Shown here in pieces: positions 57,293 through 64,000 of a stretch of DNA of 64,000 nt. The notes under the pieces are model-generated. The model saw nothing but the letters and a program-made list of their open reading frames with translations. It was not told the DNA's origin and searched no databases. The stretch is from contig JAVMKO010000001.1 of NCBI GenBank assembly GCA_032164245.1, forward strand, positions 78,427,892 through 78,491,891, given 5' to 3'. This DNA is from Sternotherus odoratus. Its lineage: Eukaryota > Chordata > Testudines > Kinosternidae. Position numbers and translations under genes: made by a program. How positions within the stretch are numbered: the stretch's first letter is position 1; each line of letters begins with the position of its first letter.

Positions 57293-57939
57293 GAACTCTG
57301 AGGGCACATATGTAAGCAATAGGGGGCTCAGGAAACACTGGCTTTAGAGTCTAGGGACACTGGATGGTAACGTCCCACATGCCAAGGCAAGGCGTCAGAT
57401 ATGAGGTCTGAACCTGGCCCTGTTGTCCTAGAGCTAGAAAGAGTGATTAAATTCTACCCTAAACCAGTTGGCTTAGATGTCATGGATGGCACAAGAACCC
57501 CCCATTTGGGAAGGCTAGCCCCCCTGCCTGACCCCTTCGACTCAAAGCCCTGCCTCTACCCTGCCCTTTCCACCCCCTTCACTTGCTGGAGCCAGAGGAG
57601 CTCTGAGCCCTCCACCGTGCCCAGAGGAGCCCAAGTCCCAGGGGAGAGGCAGGGTGATGATGGAAAGAGGAGCAGCATGGACAGGGCCTGGGATATTCGT
57701 TATATCCCTAATAAATACCATTTCAATCAATCCTTCCTCGGTAGTGTTTACAGCCTGTCTAGGTAGTTATCCTCCTCCCCTCTGTAGTTGTTGTTCAGTC
57801 AAGTTATATTTAATTATTTTAATGTTTTCATGTGCATCAAGTTCTTAATCTTTTTGTTGTTGTATTGTAAACATCTTTACCCTATGTTGTAATAAGCAAA
57901 TGTATGTAATAAGCACACACAAACTCAGTTGCTTAAACT

Positions 57940-58420
57940 GTGGTTAAGACAAAGCACTCTGGGTAAGCTTGTACTGCTGACTGAGGGATGGTTGGCAGGC
58001 CTTGAATGTGGGAAATATCAGCCCATGAGAAAATAAGAGAGTATTATACTCAAACACTCCGATACTGAGATAAGACACCTGGTGTTGTGTGCAAAATAGA
58101 CTGACCTCCAGAAGTAAGCCTTGAAAATGTTACTAATATAGGCTAAAAGTGAGAAATCTGCTGCGCAGGCTCAGCACTGCGGCAAATTAGAACCAATGAA
58201 TATGTTTCTGATGTAACCTTCCGGTTTCCACATAGTTTTAACCATGTACGGGTATAAATGAATAATCAATGAGCCTCATGAATATGTACATCTGTATGTT
58301 ATAAAAGCTTCCACTTTTTGATATTGGGGGTTGTTCTATTTCTAATGAGCAACCTTCAGCGTGCTGAATAAAAGCTTAAGTTAACCCTTACCCTGCTGTC
58401 CAGTGAAGTAAAATTGGGGC
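57940..58420 (+). repeat. Probable solo LTR upstream of the MCHR1 relic
   Basis: It starts TGTGGTTAAGACAAAGC, with a TATA-like gttataaaagc at about 58300 and AATAAA (gctgaataaaagc) at about 58367. This order fits U3-R of an LTR. The 3' end is unresolved. Confidence 0.45.
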
Positions 58421-58622
58421 AAGCAGCTGGATAGGATCTTTTTCTTCTGAGGGAGGGCCCGTTGAGTCCTCTTACCACAGCTGTTCTTGGAATATTCTCT
58501 AGTTATTCAAAGTCTTTCTGGACTTGCGGTGCCCGTCCCCATACTCTCTATCCCTTTTAGGTCAGGTGACCTTAATCTTTGGCCTGGCATCAGCTATCTG
58601 GTAATGGCAGAATGAACTTGTG

Positions 58623-59528
58623 CTACTTCTGTGCCATTGACTTGACAGAGAGAACCAGGTGTTTGTGTATATTGTGCTGTGTGAAATGTTTTGCAAAGGG
58701 GTCGAGGCGACTGTTTGCATAGCCCAGGCTGATGGTTGCATTATATGTGTAATAGAAGATTAGAGTGGGGTGACTGAAAGACAGCTGTATCAACTGTAGC
58801 AAGTGATATGGTGACCAACAGATAAAAACCACCGGGCATATAGCAATGGCAATCCATGTCACTCTTCTCCACCTCAGCCGAACACGGCGTTGGCTAGCTG
58901 GGGCTACAGAGGACTTCATGTGCCGAAGTATCTGTGCATATGCGGCAACGATAACTACAAAGGGAAGAGTGAAGGCCAGGAAGAACTGGTACGAGGTGAA
59001 CCAATATAGGTCAGTCTCTGGGTTGGGGAGGCAGATGCCACAGCCCACAGTACCACCAGGGAATGGGATGAGTCTGGCATAGAGCCATACTGGAGTAATG
59101 CTGATGAATGCGAGTGCCCAGAGGAGGCAGATGACCAAGGTAGTGACAAAGGGCTTCCTGAACCTTGAAGAGGAAATGGGGTGAACAGTGGCCAAATATT
59201 GGTCTATGGACATAGCAGTAAGTGCTAGTGAACTGGCTGTTAGCATCCATGGCAATGATGAGTATGCACATGGTCTTACCAAAGTGCCATATCCCATTCC
59301 CCATGAGTTGGTGGATCATGAATGCCATGCCCAAGAGGAAAAGGAGGTCCATTACCGAGAGATGGATGATGAACATGTCTGGGACATTGTGGCACCAATG
59401 GAACTTGAATTTCTTCACCACTGTAAAGATGACCGTGGAGTTGCCAGCAATGCCAAAGAGACAGATGATGCCAAACACAGAGGGAATGATGATACTGGTA
59501 TAAGAAATGCTCTGCTCTTGTGGCCACT
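58623..59528 (-). pseudogene. MCHR1: MCHR1 (melanin-concentrating hormone receptor 1), decayed main exon
   Basis: The minus strand carries TM1-TM7 of a class A GPCR most like MCHR1: IIIPSVFGIICLFGIAGNST (TM1), HLSVMDLLFLLG (TM2), MDANSQFTSTY (TM3, ligand-binding Asp kept), TTLVICLLWALAFISITPVW (TM4), FTSYQFFLAFTLPFVVIVAA (TM5), ICWSPYHLLQL (TM6) and ISLGYANS (TM7). An acceptor (ttttgttttcag) at 59529 fits the known intron before this exon. An 8-bp deletion near 59218 in TM3 shifts the frame. The DRY motif is DQY (59196-59204), TM6 gains a Pro, and 58662-58697 is inverted, destroying the NPxxY end. A stop at 58623 removes the usual C-tail. The N-terminal exon was not found. It is most likely a pseudogene. 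Confidence 0.88.
58662..58697 (-). other. 36-bp micro-inversion inside MCHR1
   Basis: The gene-sense strand here is unreadable as receptor, but the opposite (+) strand reads FVYIVLCEMFCK, the expected end of TM7 and helix 8. The segment is bounded by the 4-bp inverted repeat TTTG/CAAA, which makes the exact breakpoints ambiguous by up to four bases. The length is a multiple of three, so the downstream HLVLSVK remains in frame. Confidence 0.88.
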
Positions 59529-59815
59529 CTGAAAACAAAAGAGACATATTTATAACAGGTGGACTTTTGTCATTTACCTTTGTCACAGAATTTGGTGCTG
59601 GAAAAATGGTTTTGCCATGGCACCTCCAGATTAGCCCTATCTGGTAATGGCAGAACACTGTCTGTTCCACATAAACATAAAAATTGTACATTAGCACACC
59701 AATTCTAAGAGGGCTGCTAAAAATAGATGGTCCATTATCAGTAGGAGAAAAAAACACTTTTTCCCCCTTTCTTTCTTTCTGTGTGTATAAATGCATTTTA
59801 CGCCTGTTCCATTCT

Positions 59816-59905
59816 ATGCATCTGATGAAGTGAGCTATAGCCCACGAAAGCTTATGCTGAAATAAACTAGTTAGTCTCTAAAGTGCTATAAGTATTCCTG
59901 GCTTT
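59816..59905. repeat. Third copy of the CACGAAAGCTTATGCT family
   Basis: The sequence gcatctgatgaagtgagcta followed by cccacgaaagcttatgctga and gttagtctctaaagtgc matches the fold-back family at 12138 and 23441 but shows only one arm. It lies just upstream of the MCHR1 relic. Confidence 0.6.
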
Positions 59906-59909
59906 CTTC

Positions 59910-60680
59910 ACTTCTGAAAGGTTGAGGACCCCTTCTTTACAATATACATGGGTCTCCTTTCTTTTGTAGCTGTAATGGCATCTGAGACAGAGTTGTAAAC
60001 TTTAACCACTAGAGGTCATAGACTGTCCACAATACAATAGGGTTGGGTTTGGAAAAAATCTATTTTTATTGGTAAATGTCGATTTCACCAAACATTCCAA
60101 ATAATGAAACAGTATTTCCACAGATGATGATGATTGAAATTTACAGCTAGGCAAAGAAAAACACTACTTGTGAACTCAGCAGTTTGATTTAAGACTATTC
60201 ATTTTGTATATTTTGACATGATGTTGATAACTTGTGTTAAGTTATAAAGCTTTAGCTTTTTGAATCTCAATTTCTACTGTCATTGAACAATTATTGTCTG
60301 ACCCCCTCACATACATTCCTGCAACTGTGAAAATTTAAATGGATAAAAATAAAAAAGCTTGAAAATAAAATTGATATTTTAAATAGAAGTTATTAAAAAT
60401 AATTGGAATGTTTTCAAGTCTAAAGATGGCACTTGACAGGTGAAAAAGTGCTTTCTACAGCATGTGGTGGAAAGATGGATCCTCACTCATGACCTACAGC
60501 TTCCCTGCTCTCCTAGTCCTGGGGTCCCCACCCTGCAGGGAGCTCCCCTGCTGTGCTAATGCTGGACTCCCCGCCCAGATTTATACCAAGTTGCTGACCC
60601 AGTATTTTGGGATGTCTCTTTTTGTGGGGCTGGGACATGGTGTCAGTGAAACGAGGTTTCCATTGCCGCATTGATCATGC
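59910..60680. other. Intergenic DNA between MCHR1 relic and CpG island
   Basis: AT-rich at first, then unremarkable. No MCHR1 first coding exon and no other gene recognised. Its absence agrees with the pseudogene reading of MCHR1, although a short first exon could be missed by eye. Confidence 0.45.
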
Positions 60681-61064
60681 CGCCCTCCCTTTGGTAAGGG
60701 CCGCCCACGGAAGGTGCCCTACTGCCCGTGCACACTGAGGGAGTTCGAGGGAAGCGTGAGACCCAATAGGTCCTGTCCCTTTAAGAGTCCAGACATCTCC
60801 TCCCTTCCCCAGGGGGCTAAACACACTAACGTCGCCTACGGCCGAGGACATGATTTCTATCTTCTAATTGGCTGCTTTATGAGTCAGTCACAAGTAGTCC
60901 CGCCCCATCCCCTCTCGCCCTGCCTATTCATGTCCGTTGGCTTCCTCGGCCGTTCGACAGCCACTGGTTGGTGTTCGTGACACTCAACTAGCTCTGCGTA
61001 TGTCTATTGGCAACACGATCTGTCAATCATCGACCAAAGAGCTGGTGGGGGCGGGACAATTTCC

Positions 61065-61187
61065 GTGGCTGAGGAGCCGGCGGCGAGGCAGGGTTACCAC
61101 CAGTTCGGGGAAGTTTATTCTCGGGGGGCGGCGGCGGCTCCGGAAGCGGACGAGGCGATGCCGAAGCCGGGATGGAGCCGTGACCAG
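61065..61187 (+). other. MRTFA: Candidate 5' UTR exon (MRTFA by synteny)
   Basis: A GC-rich segment ends at a strong donor, accag/gtacgtg (61187/61188). It holds a short ATG frame (MPKPGWSRDQ, from 61158) that runs into the donor. MRTFA is known to have non-coding first exons, so this fits, but the exon start is unproven and the gene identity rests on gene order alone. Confidence 0.4.
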
Positions 61188-61273
61188 GTACGTGTGAGGC
61201 TCAGGCCTCTGAGAGAACCGAACCCCCCCCCCCTTCGCTGCAGAGTCCCCCCCATGTCGGGGGGGAGGGGGCC

Positions 61274-61351
61274 GCCCCTCCTCGGAGACCCCGGGGCCCG
61301 CCCCTCCTCGGAGACCCCGGGGCCCGCCCCTCCTCGGAGACCCCGGGGCGG
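61274..61351. repeat. Three 26-bp tandem units in the CpG island
   Basis: The unit gcccctcctcggagaccccg gggccc repeats at 61274, 61300 and 61326 almost perfectly. It lies about 90 bp after the candidate splice donor, in the first intron. Confidence 0.85.
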
Positions 61352-61859
61352 ATGGTTCTGCGCCCCTGACCCTCCCCCGCCCACCGTTCCGGGCCCTGCT
61401 CGCTGCCTGCGGCGCCTCCCCCCCACTCACTGCCCCCGGGAGACACCCCGTACCCACCCCCCGGGCTGCCCGGGAGACTCCCCGCCCCCGGGAGAGGCCT
61501 GTCCTGAGTCCTCCCAGGGAGATGCTTTCTTGCCCGCTCCCCACCCCCAGTTGAGACCCCTTCGTTCTTCCCTCCTCAGTCATGGCCCCAGTGAGACTCC
61601 TCATTCCCTTATGAGCCCCCCCCCCCCCGACACTTCACCTCTGAGACGCCTCTTCCGCCCCCGAGTAACATCTCCCTCACTACTGCCTCATCCTCGCGAG
61701 CCCCCCCAGCTGAGACACCTCATTTCCTCCCTCTCGTCAATGAACCTGCCCGCGAAATACACCACCCCCACGAGCTGCTGCAGAGTTCCCTCCCTGAGAC
61801 ACCTGGAGTGCTGAACCCCCCCCCCCCCCTGCTCAGCCCCTCCTGTAATGTCTTGCTCC

Positions 61860-64000
61860 CCACTTCAGATTTAGCAACTGTTTCCTCATATTATTTACAA
61901 TCCTGGGAGTTGTGTTTATATTATGGTGTGTGCGGCAGCAAGTCCCCCATGCTGTCTGCACCTGCATTGGGTTTTCTCAGTGACGTGTACCCTAGCTCTA
62001 GCTGAGGCCTTGGCTTTTCGCTATGTGGATAATGCATATTTAAAATAACTCAAACACTATGGTGGATTAGGAACTACCCAGAAGACTCCAGTTCTTCACC
62101 TGTGTAACCCTAAAACCTTGCATGAGAAATACTTGTACGTTTGGATGTAGACAGAGTGATCGTATGTGAAAATTGATTTTTTGCGTTTGTGTATACTGGT
62201 GGTGGAACAAGTACTGTATTGCAAATCATGTTTGTGAGCAAAACAGCAAAGACCTTTGTGCATGACATCAGTGTATGTGTTCCCTACTGCATCATGCAAA
62301 CTTCTCGCTGACATGGTTTTGTCATGTTTCTGTTCTACAGATGCTAAACCTTGAGTGAGCTGGGTGAGTGGTTTTGGCTTTGCTCCTGTTTACAGCCTTT
62401 CCTTTCCTTCATGCTTGTATATCTTAAGTAGCAGGGCATTTGCAATTGCATCTCAGCCTGTGCTAAACAAAAATGTGTTGTGAAGGGTTGCAAAGTGCTT
62501 CAGCTTAAAACTATTATGTAGATATTTTACAGCTCATTTTGTCTTTGTGAGCCAGCAGATATTCAGTGCACCATAAAATTTTGATGAGAAAGTTCCTGCA
62601 GAACATGGGGGGACTCTTACTGGGTACTTTGCTAAGGACTAGAACACAAAATTCAAATAGCAAAGCTATCTAAGCACAAATGTCTGTACTTATTACCTCC
62701 ACCAAACATGCTGAAGGGGACATTCAAAAATATTTTTTAGCTAAGTCTTAATTGTTTTTGCTTTGAAATGTGTATGTCACTTTTGGTTTGTGAAAATGTC
62801 CTTGAATGCATCATTGCAATAAGATTTCTGGTACCTGTCATGTCATAGAATGATGCTTTCAGAACTGTCTTCAGTGAACAAAAGAGTGACGGGATTAGAG
62901 GATGCTGTGGAAAGTATTTTTAAAAATGTTTAATTAAAATATTTTTGACTAGCTTCTCTGCCCCTCCTAGCATGGGTTTGGTCAGGATTTATATTGTACC
63001 TTGAATTTCACCTTTATAATAAGCTTACCTTGCTATTCTATCTTAATGTCTAAAAACTTCAGTTTCTTAACTGAGTAATTCTGAAAGGTGTGTTGACCTT
63101 CAGAAATATGTATGTGAGTGAGCTCTGCAGCATCAATTACAAAGTGTGCCTTGTTTCTTGTATCTAAAGAATTGATAAAGGAAATGGAGCATTTGTTAAA
63201 GCATTGTTATAATTCATGTTGAAGGAGTGGAAGAATGGAATCCATTGTAATAATATCTAATTCCTGCTGAATAGTTTAAGGGAGTCCTACCTGTTCATAC
63301 CATCTGAAATTATATTAGCTAGCAGTTGTGGTGTAGGTCCTCCAGGTCCAGGACACCAAAGTGAAAATAGAAAATAGCAGTGTAACTGCATGTTGACTCT
63401 CTAAACTCCTGTTGCTGTTCTTTACACACTCCTGCTGAAAAAAGGAGGAAAAACATGATGACACTTGAAAATAAATGCCATATAGTCTTGGGAGAAAAAA
63501 GGAAAACTTGACATCTCTGTCCACTGTTAGTAACTTGCTGAGAGAGGCCCCCATCCACCTTCTTCCATTCCCTTTCATAATATTTGTGGCATCTGAATTA
63601 TCAGGAAAAAGACACTTTAATTGCTAATTATTGCTGCCTTTGCAACAGTTTTCCTGCAGCAAATAAAATATATGTAGGTAATCTACCTCTGCTCTACTGG
63701 GTAGGATTAATATCATTTCAGCTCGGACTGGTCACTTTTTGCCATCATCTGAGGAAGTTGGCAATACCTTTTTTTAAAGGACAATAAACAGTTTGTCAAA
63801 TACAACACCCAGAAAGAAATGGTATTCGGGAAGGGTGTGTGTGGGTGAGTGTTGTCTGAAAGTATCATAACAGTGGTATGGCATCTTTTCCCTTTAATGT
63901 GAAGTAACAGGAGATTCTTGGATTCAAAGATTGGTACTAGCATTACAATCCAAAGCATGGGGATGCTTTGGTGCTCAGTACATTTTGCTTGTGTTCATTC
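61860..64000. other. Probable first intron of MRTFA, nothing recognised
   Basis: After the CpG island the DNA becomes AT-rich. No exon, RNA gene or element with clear termini is visible to the end of the window. Confidence 0.45.

Larger units (their letters stand above)
60690..61850 (+). promoter_or_regulatory. CpG-island promoter, probably MRTFA
   Basis: CpG-rich DNA with several inverted CCAAT boxes (attggctgc, attggcaac), a GC box (gggggcgggac) at about 61050 and no TATA box. Human 22q13 has MRTFA next to MCHR1 on the opposite strand, so by synteny this is likely its promoter. No MRTFA coding sequence is visible within the window. Confidence 0.6.

Noticed and set aside
61065..61814. 249-codon + strand open frame in the last CpG island
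   Set aside because: It crosses a strong splice donor and three tandem repeats and is low-complexity proline-rich sequence; a non-coding first exon explains the region better.

Overview
This is vertebrate nuclear DNA, most likely from a turtle. The evidence is long introns with GT-AG splice sites, CpG-island promoters, CR1 LINE fragments, a DIRS-type retroelement, and many short hAT, Tc1/mariner and Harbinger derivatives of kinds abundant in turtle genomes. The turtle call is an inference from repeat content and was not checked by a search.

Layout, left to right. (1) 363-15817, + strand: the last six coding exons of ST13 (Hsc70-interacting protein, Hip), ending at a poly(A) signal at 15829. 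Earlier exons lie outside the window. (2) About 15.8-21.3 kb: intergenic DNA with nested repeats. (3) 21974-50858, + strand: the complete nine-exon SLC25A17 gene (PMP34, the peroxisomal CoA/FAD/NAD carrier). The splice sites join into exactly 307 codons plus a stop, and a CpG-island promoter lies at about 21.3-22.3 kb. Its introns carry most of the mobile elements: a 5S-rRNA-derived insertion, a two-gene Harbinger transposon, hAT elements nested in other repeats, and a DIRS relic that itself contains a hAT element and a small LTR element. (4) 50.9-58.6 kb: repeat-rich intergenic DNA, including a hAT element with an internal GC-rich minisatellite and a non-autonomous relative of the Harbinger element. 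(5) 58623-59528, - strand: a decayed melanin-concentrating hormone receptor 1 (MCHR1) exon with an 8-bp deletion, a DRY-to-DQY change and a 36-bp micro-inversion in TM7/helix 8. (6) About 60.7-61.85 kb: another CpG island with a probable first exon on the + strand, placed by synteny as the 5' end of MRTFA.

The order ST13 - SLC25A17 - MCHR1 - MRTFA and the relative orientations match human 22q13 read in reverse, so this is conserved amniote synteny. The genes are ordinary neighbours and do not form a shared pathway: Hip is a cytosolic Hsp70 co-chaperone, PMP34 is a peroxisomal membrane carrier, MCHR1 is a neuropeptide receptor and MRTFA is an actin-regulated SRF coactivator.

The observations most worth a second look are the MCHR1 micro-inversion and pseudogenisation, the 5S-rRNA-derived retro-insertion bounded by a perfect 17-bp duplication, the two-gene Harbinger element with its local miniature relative, and the stacked nested insertions in SLC25A17 introns 2 and 3.
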